Part shown: piece by piece, positions 18,697-31,603 of the stretch
Position numbering within the stretch: position 1 is the stretch's first letter
How the letters are laid out: every line of letters begins with the position of its first letter
Origin: DASTPP01 sp035762175
GTDB lineage: Bacteria; Myxococcota_A; Polyangia; Polyangiales; Polyangiaceae
Assembly: GCA_035762175.1 (NCBI GenBank)
Contig: DASTPP010000127.1
Location: 1-56,420, forward strand
Length of the DNA stretch: 56,420 bases
Direction of reading: 5' to 3'
Position numbers and translations under genes: made by a program
The notes under the pieces: generated by a model
Databases searched by the model: none
Told to the model about the DNA's origin: nothing
The model's input: the letters and a program-made list of their open reading frames with translations, nothing else

Positions 18697-19404
18697 TCAG
18701 AGCGCCCCGGCGTAGAGCGACTGCACGACGAGGCGAAAGAGCGGGCGGGCGATGGGCGGAAAGAGCTGCCACGCCACGAGGAGGCCGAGGAGCGAGAACT
18801 GCGGGTTGAGCACGATCGAGCGGTAGCGCTCGGCCAGCCCCTCGGGCAAAAGCAGCGTGACGGCCGAGGCCCCGTCGAGCGGCGGCAAGGGCAGCAGGTT
18901 GAACGTGCCCAGCAGCACGTTCAGCATGAGCAGCACCGAGAGCGCCTGCGCGAGAAAGGCGGACGCCCCCCGCGGGCCGCCGCTCGTATAATCGACGAGG
19001 TGGCTGAAGCTAATCTCGTGCGGAATCGTGAAAAAGTCGAGCGAGAGCCCGAGGCGTAGCAGGCCCCAGGCCGCGAGCGCGATCAGAAAGTTGCCCGCCG
19101 GCCCCGCCACCGACATCAGCGCCGCCTTGCGCGGGTTGCGGTCGGCCCAGACCGGGTCGTAGGGCGCGCTCGCCCACCCGAACGCCCAGCCGTTGAGGAA
19201 CGCCGTGAACAGCGGCACGAGCACCATGCCGATCGGCTCGCGGCGAATATGCGGGATGGGCGAGATCGAGACCTGCCCCCCTTGGTACGCCGTCAGGTCG
19301 CCGCTGCGCATCGCGACGAACGAGTGCGCCGCCTCGTGCACGGTCGTCGAGAACAAGAAGGCCATGAACCAGAACAGCCCGTCGATCACCTTCTGCGCGC
19401 CCAT
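18697..19404 (-). CDS. M50-family site-2-type membrane metalloprotease
   Basis: The 235-residue integral membrane protein has the zinc motif HEAAH in FSTTVHEAAHSFVAMRSGD near residues 20-40. A second conserved motif, LLPLPPLDG, lies near residue 170 and supplies the third ligand Asp. The segment AGPAGNFLIALAAW between them is typical of the rhomboid-unlike S2P/SpoIVFB group. There is no PDZ domain, so it belongs to the short class. Such enzymes cut substrates inside the membrane, but the substrate is not predictable here. The ATG at 19404 gives the N-terminal helix before the zinc motif. Confidence 0.9.
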   Translation of the reverse strand: MGAQKVIDGLFWFMAFLFSTTVHEAAHSFVAMRSGDLTAYQGGQVSISPIPHIRREPIGMVLVPLFTAFLNGWAFGWASAPYDPVWADRNPRKAALMSVAGPAGNFLIALAAWGLLRLGLSLDFFTIPHEISFSHLVDYTSGGPRGASAFLAQALSVLLMLNVLLGTFNLLPLPPLDGASAVTLLLPEGLAERYRSIVLNPQFSLLGLLVAWQLFPPIARPLFRLVVQSLYAGAL

Positions 19405-19518
19405 CGGGCCACCAGCATTGCACGGCCCGGGCCCGCCGGGGCAACGAACGCCGGCCGGCCCGGGGCCCGTCGCGAGCTCATCGGCCCGGGCGCCGCGCGC
19501 CGGGGCCTTTTTCGCCGC

Positions 19519-19836
19519 TCAGGCGGGGGGGCCGGCCTCGGCCTCTTCGCGCCGGAGCTTCGCCTCGAAGACGAAGGTCCCGAAGGGCAAGAGCGAGGCG
19601 ACGAACGCCCAGAAGGCCCGCCCGACCCGGAAGCGCCCCGCGCCGAACGCCTCGGCCACGGCGATGATGTAGAGCACGAAAAGCACGCCGTGCGCCAGGC
19701 CGACCACGCGCACGGCGAGCGGCCTGCCGAGCAGGTACTTGAGCGGCATGGCAACGCCCAGCAAAACGACGAACGACAGGCCCTCGAGCCAAGCGACCAG
19801 GCGAAACCTACCTTGCGGGGTGGCGAGCAGGCGCAT
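19519..19836 (-). CDS. DUF3817-like small membrane protein
   Basis: The ATG at 19834-19836 gives 105 residues. The protein begins MRLLATPQGRFRLVAWLEGL and contains VVLLGVAMPLKYLLGRP, then VGLAHGVLFVLYIIAVAEA. These are the conserved helix pairs and His of the DUF3817 (YdzA-like) integral membrane family, which has three helices. A cytoplasmic basic/acidic tail follows. Function of the family is unknown. A slightly longer start (19875) would add a basic extension not expected in the family. Confidence 0.75.
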   Translation of the reverse strand: MRLLATPQGRFRLVAWLEGLSFVVLLGVAMPLKYLLGRPLAVRVVGLAHGVLFVLYIIAVAEAFGAGRFRVGRAFWAFVASLLPFGTFVFEAKLRREEAEAGPPA

Positions 19837-20318
19837 CGCGCCCGTCTTACCCGAGAACGGGCGCCGCCGCGCCACCTTCGAGCGTACGTCCGGTCCGTTC
19901 GGCGCGCCGCCCAGTCGCCCAGGCGGACGAGGGGGGCGAACCGCGGCGGGTCGCCCCCGAGGGAACGCGGGGGCAACTCGCGCGAGGGCCGTCGAGCCAG
20001 CGCTTCGGCCCCCGGCGGCAAAGGCCGGGCCAGTGCAGAAAGAGCGCGGGTCGCGGGGCCGGCGTGGCGCTCTGGCAGCGGGGCGGCGCCCGGGCCGACG
20101 CCACGAGCGCCGCCCCGAGGGCCAAACAGGCCGCCGTCCGCGGGGGCGTCCGTGGCCCCGTCCGGCCCCGACGATGGTGCGAATATTGCTTAAAAATTCG
20201 ACCTATGCCCTGACTCAACCGAGATCATCGACGCGAGCTCGGACGCCAATCTGAGCAAGCGGTTGCGGCCTGCCGGGGCGGCCGCCAACGCTCACGTGGC
20301 CCGAGGGAGGGGCACGCC
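19837..20318. other. Divergent intergenic region before the tyrosinase unit
   Basis: Between the DUF3817-like gene (-) and the His-rich gene (+). Most of it is GC-rich without a convincing gene on either strand. A short AT-rich pocket at about 20178-20220 holds the candidate sigma-54 promoter. A GGGAGGGG ribosome binding site directly precedes the ATG at 20319. Confidence 0.55.
20175..20190 (+). promoter_or_regulatory. Candidate sigma-54 (-24/-12) promoter
   Basis: The sequence TGGTGCGAATATTGCT matches the RpoN consensus TGGCACG-N4-TTGCW in both invariant dinucleotides (GG and GC) at the correct spacing, with two mismatches in the first box. Transcription would start near 20200, about 120 bases before the ATG of the His-rich gene. 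Confidence 0.5.
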
Positions 20319-20870
20319 ATGGACTCGATCACGTACATTTTGGGCAAAGGGGCGCCGGGGCTCTTGAACCTCCGCCTCCCCGTGTACCGCGCGCATATTC
20401 TCGTGAACGGCCCGGTCATGCTCTACGGCCGAATGCGCCTTCTGACCTCGCTCGGGTTGCACGACGGCAGCACGTTCGCGCGGCTCTCCGCGCTGGCCTC
20501 GGCGCTCCGGGTCGTCGCGCTCTGCGGCCACACGGGGGCGCACGAGGTGCCCGTCGAGCTCGTGAGCACGCGAATCGGCGTCCGCGTCGAGTTCGGGGTC
20601 GGCCCGGCGGGCATGTACCAGAGCGAGCTCGTGCTCTCGACGGCCGACGACCGGCCCTTCGACGAGGTCCTCCAGCGGATCTTCGGCGAGCGCGCCGCGA
20701 CCGCGTTCTTCGCCCTCGAGCCGTTGCCGGGCGAGGGCCACCACGGCGGCACGGCCCACGGCGAGGGGCACCACGGAGGTACGGCGCATGGCGGCACGGC
20801 CCACGGCGAGGGGCACCACGGCGGCCCGACCGGCGGGCACCATCATCACCACGGCGCGGGCCGGGGGTAA
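20319..20870 (+). CDS. Protein with His-rich C-terminal tail, tyrosinase partner
   Basis: The 183-residue protein has no signal peptide. Residues 1-138 form an unrecognised domain with hydrophobic strands (YILGKGAPGLLNLRLPVYRA, then VARLSALASALRVV-like helix near 53-66 and GVRVEFGVGPAGMYQSELVL). Residues 141-183 hold 14 His within Gly/Thr/Ala sequence, in repeated HHGGTAHGEG units and a run of five His near the end. Such tails bind copper or nickel. The gene ends 11 bases before the tyrosinase start in the same direction. By analogy with the Streptomyces MelC1 caddie protein, a copper-delivery role for the tyrosinase is likely, although no sequence relation to MelC1 is apparent. The start is supported by a strong ribosome binding site. 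Confidence 0.75.
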   Translation: MDSITYILGKGAPGLLNLRLPVYRAHILVNGPVMLYGRMRLLTSLGLHDGSTFARLSALASALRVVALCGHTGAHEVPVELVSTRIGVRVEFGVGPAGMYQSELVLSTADDRPFDEVLQRIFGERAATAFFALEPLPGEGHHGGTAHGEGHHGGTAHGGTAHGEGHHGGPTGGHHHHHGAGRG

Positions 20871-20881
20871 GGGGGCGAGCC

Positions 20882-21924
20882 ATGGGCATTCGCAAGAACG
20901 CGGCCGCTTTGACGGACGCCGAACGAGATCGGTTTCTCTCCGCGCTGCTCAAGCTGAAGCATCGCCCGGCGCCGACGGCCGACAACCCGGGCTTCACGCT
21001 CTACGACCGGTTCGTCGCGCTGCACGGGGCCGTCATGTCGGTCGCGGCGCCCGGCCAGGCCGAGCCCCTCAACTTCGCCCACTGGAACATCGGGTTCTGC
21101 GCCTGGCACCGCGAGTTTTTGCGACACTTCGAGCTCGCCCTCCAGGCCGAAGAGCCGGACGCCGCGCTCCCCTATTGGGATTGGGCCGACCACGACCGTA
21201 CCCGCGACCGCGTCTTCACCGACGGCTTTCTGGGCCGCCTGCTGCCCGGCCGCCAGCCCGCCCCGATGCCGGGCGGCAACCTCGCCCACGACGGCCCCCA
21301 GCCGAGGCCCGCGTGGTGGCCCGCCGAGGGCGTCGGCTGGCGCATCGCCGCCGAGCTGCAAGAGCCGCTCTACCCCTCCGAGACGACGAACGCTGCGGTG
21401 CTGAACGCGACGCTGCACCGGGGGGTCGCCGAGAGCGGAGGTGTCCCGGTCGGGTGGCCCCCGACGGCGGCCGCCTTGCAGGGCTTGATCGAAATGGGCG
21501 CCCCCTCGCCCGAAGAGCACCCCTTCTGGTTCTTCTGGGACGCGCTCGAGCAAGGTTGGCGGACGCACAACGCCGCGCACAACTTTCTCGGCGGCCAGAT
21601 GGCCGGCTCGCTCTCGCCCAACGATCCGGTCTTCTGGCTGCTCCACGCTGAGGTCGATCGACTCTGGCACCTCTGGCAGCTCGACCGCCTCGCCAAGGGC
21701 CCGGGCACGACGCTGGCCGACCATTACCCGCCGGCCGGCACCCCTTCGCCCTGGGACGGCCGGCCCGCCCCCTCCGGCCACTACCTCGACGATCTCATGT
21801 GGCCCTGGGTGGCGGGCGCCGACGGCTACGCCCCCACCAACCCCGCGCTCGCGCCGCTCTTGCCCGACTTTGGCGCCGTCCCGGCGAGGCGCGTGCGCGA
21901 CGTGCTCGACATCGCCGCCCTCGG

Positions 21925-21940
<16 letters not shown>
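20882..21940 (+). CDS. Tyrosinase / polyphenol oxidase (type 3 copper)
   Basis: The 352-residue protein has the dicopper centre of the tyrosinase family. CuA: His48, His67 and His76 (FAHWNIGFCAWHREFLRHFE), followed by PYWDW at 98-101. CuB: His229, His233 (THNAAHNFLGG) and His255 (SPNDPVFWLLHAEVDR). The 9-, 4- and 22-residue spacings are those of characterised bacterial tyrosinases. An Asn directly follows the first CuB His (residue 230), a feature linked to monophenolase activity. It would oxidise phenols or catechols to quinones (melanin-like pigments or crosslinking). No signal peptide is seen, so the enzyme is cytoplasmic or exported with help. Its last 16 bases overlap the convergent WD40 kinase gene. 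Confidence 0.92.
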
Positions 21941-26682
<4,742 letters not shown>

Positions 26683-27162
26683 GGGGGTCGTGGGGGCGTT
26701 CGGCAAAGCCCAAGATAGCCGAAGAACGGCGCGCTCCCCGGAACAAAGGGGGAGGGGCTGCCCCGGGCGCGCGTCCCGATGCCGCCCGAACGAGCCCCCT
26801 GACCCTATGGCCGGGCGTCCCGAACGAGGGGCGACGCGGGGCGCGGGCGCCGGGCTCGCGGCGACCTGAGCCCAGCGTCCCCCTCGCCGAATGTGCCGCG
26901 CGGAGACGACCTCGGCCCGCGCGCGGCTCGACGAGGCGCTGCGGGCGCACGAGCGGGCCCGCGCGCGTCGACCTGCGCCTCGAGCGCGCCGTCGCCGTCG
27001 AGCAGCTCGACTGCATGCCGTGTCCCGATTGCTGAATTGGACCCCCGCCCCCGAAAATGGGGGGGTCACAAAAAAAAGAAGCAACCGGCCCCGGGGCCTG
27101 GCCGAGCGGGAGAGTATCGGCGCCACGACCCTGGCCAATCTCGGCCAGCCCGCTGTGTGCCG
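26683..27162. other. Divergent intergenic region, no gene recognised
   Basis: The region separates the WD40 kinase (-) from the next plus-strand gene. It contains a GACCCCC/GGGGGTC inverted repeat (27040-27046 with 27061-27067), followed by a run of eight A, and a 12-bp GGCCCCGGGGCC palindrome (27087-27098). The A-run is on the wrong side for a terminator in either direction. No promoter could be assigned with confidence. Confidence 0.45.
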
Positions 27163-28455
27163 GTGACCCTGCCAACCGTGTCCCGTACTCCTGTTGACGT
27201 TCCCCCCGCGACCAGCAACCTCTCCACCCACCGACCCCCGACCCAGGCCTTTCGGCCCACCAAGAAGCCTCGTACCAGTCTCAGCGCCGCCCTCGCCCCG
27301 AAGAAGGGGGCGGCCGGCACCCCGACGAAGGGGGCCACCCCGCCCGGCGCCCCGCAGGCGCCCAAGGCGCCCCGTCGTCGCGCCGCCCGTGCCCCGGCGA
27401 AGGGCGCCTCGCCGGCCCGGCGCGCGCCCGCGGCTGCCCCGGGCAGCGGGGGCGACGGGGGAGAGGGCGACGGGGGCGATGGCGACCCAGACGAGGGTGG
27501 CCCGAGCGACGGCAACCTGGGCGACGGCGACGGCGACGGCACCAGCCCGGGCGAGGGCGACTCGGGCGACGGTGCCAGCCCGGGCGAGCGCGACCCGGGC
27601 GACGGCGCCAGCCCGGGCGAGGGCGCGGCGGCCCTCGTCCTCGCGGCCGCCGGCTCCGAGGGCGCGGCGTCGTACGCGCGCGTCCGGCCCGAGATTGAGG
27701 CGCTATCCCGCGACGAGGTGCGTCACCTCAGCGTGAACGTGCCGATCGCCGCGTCCATCGCCCTCGGCGCCCTGCCGCGGCTGCTGGCCATGCGCGACGC
27801 CATCGTCGCGCTGCCCGGCCAGTCGCCCGACGCGCTCGACAAGCTGCGCGACTACGCCCTGGCCGTCGCCTACGCCCACGCCCTCACCCTGCCGCGCGAC
27901 GACGACGAAACGCGCCTGCGCGCCCTCTTGGCCGAGGCCTTGCCCCTGCGCGAGCGCTTGCTCCGCGGGGCCGAGGCGCTCGCGCAGTTCGACCTCGTCG
28001 ACGCGACGCTCGTCGCGTCCATTCGCCGCGGTACCGGCTACGTCGACGCCGCCCAAGATCTGACGGCCCTCGGCGCGCTCTTCCGCGACGTCTGGCCGTC
28101 CGTCGCGTCAAAGACGCCCATCCAGCGCGCCGAGGTCGATCGCGGCGCCGAGCTCGGCGCGCTCGTGCTCGAGGCGCTCGGCCAGCGCCGGCTGGGCACC
28201 GACGGCTCGGCCGACCCGCGCGAGGCCGAAGAGCGGCTCGCCAAGGCCTACGAGCTCTTCGTCCGCGCTTACAACGAGTGCCGCCAGGCCGTCCTGTACC
28301 TGCGCCGGCGCGAGGGCGACGCCGACCTCATCGCCCCCCCGCTCGGCCATAGTCGCCGCCGGCCCCGACGCCTGCCGGCCGATGAGCCCGAGGCCCCCGC
28401 CGAGCCCGCCGACGGCGAGGCCGAGCCCGGCGGCGGCGAGGCCGACGGAGGCTGA
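27163..28455 (+). CDS. Uncharacterised Polyangiales-type protein with Gly/Asp repeat region
   Basis: The GTG at 27163 gives 430 residues. Residues 1-90 are basic and Pro/Ala-rich (KKPRTSLSAALAPKKG). Residues about 95-155 form an acidic Gly/Asp tract with three 11-residue repeats of GDGASPGEGD type. Residues about 170-400 are helical and well conserved in character: VNVPIAASIALGALPRLL, DALDKLRDYALAVAYAHALT, LVDATLVASIRRGTGYVD, ELFVRAYNECRQAVLYLRR, then EGDADLIAPPL. I recall a large paralogous family of hypothetical proteins in Polyangium and Sorangium ending in the same FVRAYxxxRRAVxYLR...GDAD pattern, often near repeats. No function is known. It is followed by a strong intrinsic terminator. 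Confidence 0.65.
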   Translation: MTLPTVSRTPVDVPPATSNLSTHRPPTQAFRPTKKPRTSLSAALAPKKGAAGTPTKGATPPGAPQAPKAPRRRAARAPAKGASPARRAPAAAPGSGGDGGEGDGGDGDPDEGGPSDGNLGDGDGDGTSPGEGDSGDGASPGERDPGDGASPGEGAAALVLAAAGSEGAASYARVRPEIEALSRDEVRHLSVNVPIAASIALGALPRLLAMRDAIVALPGQSPDALDKLRDYALAVAYAHALTLPRDDDETRLRALLAEALPLRERLLRGAEALAQFDLVDATLVASIRRGTGYVDAAQDLTALGALFRDVWPSVASKTPIQRAEVDRGAELGALVLEALGQRRLGTDGSADPREAEERLAKAYELFVRAYNECRQAVLYLRRREGDADLIAPPLGHSRRRPRRLPADEPEAPAEPADGEAEPGGGEADGG

Positions 28456-28513
28456 GCGCTCGGTTCGAACGAGCCCGGTGACGCAACCCCAGCGGACGCC
28501 GGGCGGGTAGTAG

Positions 28514-28596
28514 CCCCGAAGCCGCGGTGACGACGCCCGCGGCCTCGGGGCCCCTGGCCCCGGGCGAGGCGACCCTGGCTTCGCCCGGGGCTTTTT
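28514..28596 (+). terminator. Double-hairpin intrinsic terminator
   Basis: A first stem pairs CCCCGAAGCCGCGG (28514-28527) with CCGCGGCCTCGGGG (28537-28550), with one G-U type mismatch. A second stem pairs CCCCGGGCGA (28558-28567) with TCGCCCGGGG (28581-28590) and is followed by CTTTTTCG. The second hairpin plus T5 is a good Rho-independent terminator for the preceding gene. Confidence 0.75.
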
Positions 28597-28644
28597 CGCG
28601 GGCAAGGGCTCGAACGTTGCCCCGGGTCGGCGAGCGCCCCGAGC

Positions 28645-29075
28645 GAAGCCCTGAAGACGACGCCTCGAAGGGGCAGACGCCCCGGGCGAAGTCCTGAGGA
28701 CTGTTCCGGGTCGCGGATCGACCCGACGAAGTCCCGAGGACTGTTCCGGGGCGGTGATCGACCCGAGCGAGGTCCTGAGGATTGTTCCGGGGCGGTGATC
28801 GACCCGGCGAAGTCCTGAGGACTGTTCCTGGGCGGTGATCGACCCGGCGAAGTCCTGAGGACTGTTCCGGGGGGGTGATCGACCCGAGCGAAGTTCTGAG
28901 AACTGGCCCAAGGTCGGTGATCGACCCAAACGAGGTCGTGAGAACTACCCTTGGGGTCGATCATCGCCCCGAACGAAGTCCTGAGGACTTCACCCGGGTC
29001 GATCACCGACTCGGACGAAGTCCCGAGGACTTGTTTCGGGGCGATGATCGACTCGGACGAAGTCCCGAGGACTTG
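28645..29075. repeat. Array of about 11 palindromic units, 40-43 bp period
   Basis: Cores of the form AGTCCTGAGGACT start near 28645, 28688, 28728, 28769, 28809, 28849, 28890, 28932, 28975, 29017 and 29059. Each core is a near-perfect inverted repeat. A second imperfect palindrome around GGTGATCGACC lies between cores and appears in the opposite orientation (GGTCGATCACC) in the last units. Variants include AGTTCT...AGAACT, with both arms changed together, and GGTCCT...AGGATT, which still pairs as RNA with G-U. The period is not a multiple of three, so the array is not coding. Intervening sequences are similar, not unique, so it is not CRISPR. Confidence 0.85.
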
Positions 29076-29623
29076 TTTCGGGTCGATTGGCCAACTAGGC
29101 CCGGTCGCTCGTGGTCGACGGCGGCGTGAGCCTGCACGAGGCGACGGCGCTCCGGATCGAGACGGCCTGAGCCATGTTGCACACGAAGCCGCCCCCGCCC
29201 TACGAGGGCTGAGCGGCGCGTCGAGGCGGGCGCTCGGCGGCCCGCCCCGGCGTGCCTGTCGTCGGGCATACCGCGTCGCACCGCTACGAGCCACCAAAGC
29301 AGATGGCGGGGCGAGAAGGCTGACGAGAGGTAGGCAACCCAAGCGGGGTGGTGGCCGCTGCTCCGCGAGCGTCGGCCTGTCCCGCAGGGGGCCGCAGGGC
29401 GCCGCGCACAACTTCTGCCATTACTGGAATCGACGCTGAATGCCGAAGGAGGGTACCCGCCAAGGTGTTTGACGACTACGCTCGGTCAGGTGAACCGCTA
29501 GAGCATCGTCGGCCGCGAGCCGGCCCGACGATGGGCCCCCCCCGCGGGCTTGAATACCCCGCCCTCGTTCACGTCGGAGTGGTGGCCTTCTCGGGCCGCC
29601 GCAAGCAACGTCGAGATTATGGT
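29076..29623. other. Intergenic region, possible gene remnants
   Basis: Directly after the array, 29099-29170 encodes a short in-frame tail (ARSLVVDGGVSLHEATALR...) ending in TGA. It resembles the VDGG ending of short-chain dehydrogenases but is preceded by a stop one codon earlier, so it is at most a relic. The rest is lower in GC than the flanks and shows no complete gene. A clear ribosome binding site for the next gene is lacking. Confidence 0.4.
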
Positions 29624-31135
29624 ATGAACCTACGGCCTCCTTCTGACCTCGGTCGGCTTCTTTTCACCTCCGCACTCGCTACGATCATCGCGGTCGGTTG
29701 TGGTGACGATGACGATGATTTCGGCGGGGGCCCGCGTGCCGGCTCCGGGGGCGCGGGCGGTGCGGGCGGTGCGGCGGGCGCGGCCGGCGCGGCACCGTCC
29801 GCCGGGGGGGCGGGCGCTGCGGGGGCCGCGGGTGGCGGCGGGGCGGCGCCAACGATCGTGCAGCGAGTGGTCGTGCGCGACCCGGACGGGGCGAGGCCCG
29901 ACGCCCACGTTCTCGCCCACGACGAACGGGGGGCCCTCGTCGGGCGTACGAAGACGGCGCCCGACGGCAGCGCTCTGATCGAGGTGCCGCCCGGCGGCGG
30001 CGTGACGATCGTGGCCGAGCAGTTCTTCGACGGGGCGCCTGAAATACCCAGGCGTCACCTCGACACGTTCTACGGCGTCGACGGCAGCTTCGAGCTGAAC
30101 CACACCTTGCTGGGGCGCCGGGGCAACGTCGGCGCGGGGGGCGCGGGGGGCGCGCCCCCGTCACCGTCAATGAATCTGAAGGTGACCCCGACGTCGCCAG
30201 CCGGCATGCCGGCGACCCGTTACCTGGTTTCGATATGCGACCGCGCCCCCGCGAGCGTCGAACCGGGCTCGTCCTACTTCGAGTTCGAGTTCGATGCTTG
30301 CGGCCGGAGCACGTACGACGTGCTGGTGGTGGCCATCGACGGCACGGGCAGGGCAATCGGCTACGGCACGGTGCTCGACGCGCCGCTGGTGACAAGCACT
30401 TCTCAAGTCGATCACGACGTCGTCACGGACCGGATCGACCTGGTCGAACGCGACGTGATCGCCCAGGCGGGGAGCGACTATTACGGCGGCTCGTTCGCCG
30501 TGTGGGCCACCCGTGACACCTCGCCGCCCCGCACGATGGTTCTTCGGCCGTCGTACGACCAAGCGTTGTACCCGACGAAATTCTGGATGCCGAGCGGTAT
30601 CTTTCAGCGCTGGGAGTTTTCTCAAAGCTTCATCGGTAAGGCCTCGAATGCCATCAGCCGCTTCCACGAGTATCGTAAGAGCGCGCTGAACCCCCCGGTC
30701 GACGTGGCCTGGTCGGTCGACGACGTGGCAACCATCGAGGAGCTCAAGAGGGTCGAACCGACAGAGTACGAAAGTGCGCCCTGGCCAACGTTCCGCTACC
30801 GGTTCTCGTCCGAGGGCGCACTCGGTGACGAGGCCGTCTATACGGTCGATCAGATCTCGCAGCCGTGGAGATGGACGGTCGAGATGCCGCCCGCCCGAAC
30901 GGCCACGGTGCGCATGCTTGAGCTACCAGACGACCTCGCGGCGTTTCGACCGCCGCCCGAAATCCCTTTCGCCGGCGATATGGTGGTGTCTGTCGAGCTG
31001 CGCGATTACGTCGGCATCGCCGGCTGGCCCGGCCGCCACCACGGCGGCGACACGAGCGAATGTCACGTCTCGTGGGGTGAGAACCGCGGCGCTCATCGCG
31101 CGTCGGCCGAGCGGGCTGCGAACGGTCGGCCGTGA
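29624..31135 (+). CDS. Large lipoprotein of unknown function, AT-richer than neighbours
   Basis: The ATG at 29624 gives 503 residues. The signal sequence LLFTSALATIIAVGC has its lipobox Cys at about residue 26. It is followed by an Asp run (GDDDDDFGGG) and a Gly/Ala linker of about 50 residues. The exported part starts with a beta-rich domain (VQRVVVRDPDGARPDAHVLA, then TKTAPDGSALIEVPPGGG), which looks like a carboxypeptidase-regulatory-like fold, and continues with an unrecognised region rich in aromatic residues (WMPSGIFQRWEFSQSF). The second half is visibly lower in GC and uses more A/T-ending codons than most genes here, consistent with transfer or low expression. A hairpin follows the stop. 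Confidence 0.65.
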   Translation: MNLRPPSDLGRLLFTSALATIIAVGCGDDDDDFGGGPRAGSGGAGGAGGAAGAAGAAPSAGGAGAAGAAGGGGAAPTIVQRVVVRDPDGARPDAHVLAHDERGALVGRTKTAPDGSALIEVPPGGGVTIVAEQFFDGAPEIPRRHLDTFYGVDGSFELNHTLLGRRGNVGAGGAGGAPPSPSMNLKVTPTSPAGMPATRYLVSICDRAPASVEPGSSYFEFEFDACGRSTYDVLVVAIDGTGRAIGYGTVLDAPLVTSTSQVDHDVVTDRIDLVERDVIAQAGSDYYGGSFAVWATRDTSPPRTMVLRPSYDQALYPTKFWMPSGIFQRWEFSQSFIGKASNAISRFHEYRKSALNPPVDVAWSVDDVATIEELKRVEPTEYESAPWPTFRYRFSSEGALGDEAVYTVDQISQPWRWTVEMPPARTATVRMLELPDDLAAFRPPPEIPFAGDMVVSVELRDYVGIAGWPGRHHGGDTSECHVSWGENRGAHRASAERAANGRP

Positions 31136-31142
31136 GTCTCCG

Positions 31143-31164
31143 GTCACGGCCTCGCGGCCGTGAC
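31143..31164 (+). terminator. Hairpin just after the lipoprotein stop
   Basis: GTCACGGCC (31143-31151) and GGCCGTGAC (31156-31164) form a perfect 9-bp stem with a TCGC loop, seven bases after the stop codon, followed by TTCGTTC. It is probably a terminator for the lipoprotein transcript, though the U-tract is poor. Confidence 0.5.
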
Positions 31165-31555
31165 TTCGTTCAAGACGGGCTCGCCAGCAGCGAAGCCCGC
31201 TGCCGGGGGCTCCGCCCCTTGGGCCTGCCCGACGACACCACCACCACCATCCGAACCCGCCCGGCCCCCTCGAGCTCGCGCCGGGGTACCCCTCACGGGC
31301 GTACACGCGCTCGCCCTCGACGGCGAGCACCATTGCGCGCTCTCGAACGAGGGTAAGGTTTCGTGTCGGGGCACCAACGCCCGGGGCCCGGTCGGCGACG
31401 GCACCACGACCGACCGCCTTTGCCCCGCGTCCGTCGAACTCGCGCCGGGCGTGCCCCTGACCGGCGTGGCCGGCTTGGCCGTCGGCAACGACTACGCCTG
31501 CGCGCTCGCGGTCGAGTCACACTTGATCGAGCAGGCGAGGTCGAGCCACACTTGA
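31160..31555 (+). pseudogene. RCC1-repeat protein remnant
   Basis: The frame encodes about one and a half bacterial RCC1 repeats between about 31284 and 31510: VPLTGVHALALDGEHHCALS, then GKVSCRGTNARGPVGDGTTT, then VPLTGVAGLAVGNDYACAL. RCC1 proteins form seven-bladed propellers, so a full gene would need at least five more repeats. There is no signal peptide, and the frame ends at a tandem 29-bp duplication. In the first repeat the usual CWG is CRG. I read this as the decayed remainder of an exported RCC1 lipoprotein. Confidence 0.6.
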
Positions 31556-31567
31556 TCGAGCAGGCGA
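31510..31567. repeat. 29-bp direct duplication at the end of the RCC1 remnant
   Basis: Two adjacent 29-bp copies (31510-31538 and 31539-31567) differ at one base. The unit begins GGTCGAG and contains ACACTTGATCGAGCAGGCGA. It ends the RCC1 frame. A second TTGATCGAGCAGG copy therefore lies next to the 3' end of the minus-strand lipoprotein gene. Confidence 0.85.
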
Positions 31568-31603
31568 ACGCCGTCGACCTCGTTCGGGGCGCGCCGAACG
31601 TAG

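Noticed and set aside
19847..20218. Minus-strand open frame in the tyrosinase upstream region
   Set aside because: Arg/Pro-rich composition typical of shadow frames, no ribosome binding site, and it covers the sigma-54 promoter candidate.
27040..27075. GACCCCC/GGGGGTC hairpin next to a run of A as a terminator
   Set aside because: The A-run follows the hairpin on the plus strand and no transcript reads toward it on the minus strand, so a U-tract would be on the wrong side.
26893..27162. Longer start for the Polyangiales-type protein
   Set aside because: The added sequence is Arg/Ala-rich without conserved features and crosses the hairpin and A-run region; the GTG at 27163 fits better.
28458..28476. 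T-loop-like sequence GGTTCGAAC suggesting a tRNA
   Set aside because: No acceptor stem, D-arm or anticodon arm can be built around it; it is a simple hairpin after a stop codon.
28645..29075. CRISPR-like array geometry (short palindromic repeats at regular spacing)
   Set aside because: The intervening sequences are similar to each other and themselves palindromic, the repeats vary, and no cas genes are nearby.
29099..29170. Short-chain dehydrogenase C-terminus (VVDGGVSL)
   Set aside because: Only 23 codons are open, preceded directly by a stop; too short to call a pseudogene with confidence.
28108..29411. Open frames across the palindromic array on both strands
   Set aside because: The 40-43 bp period shifts the frame from unit to unit, so repeated peptide similarity is a by-product of the DNA repeats.
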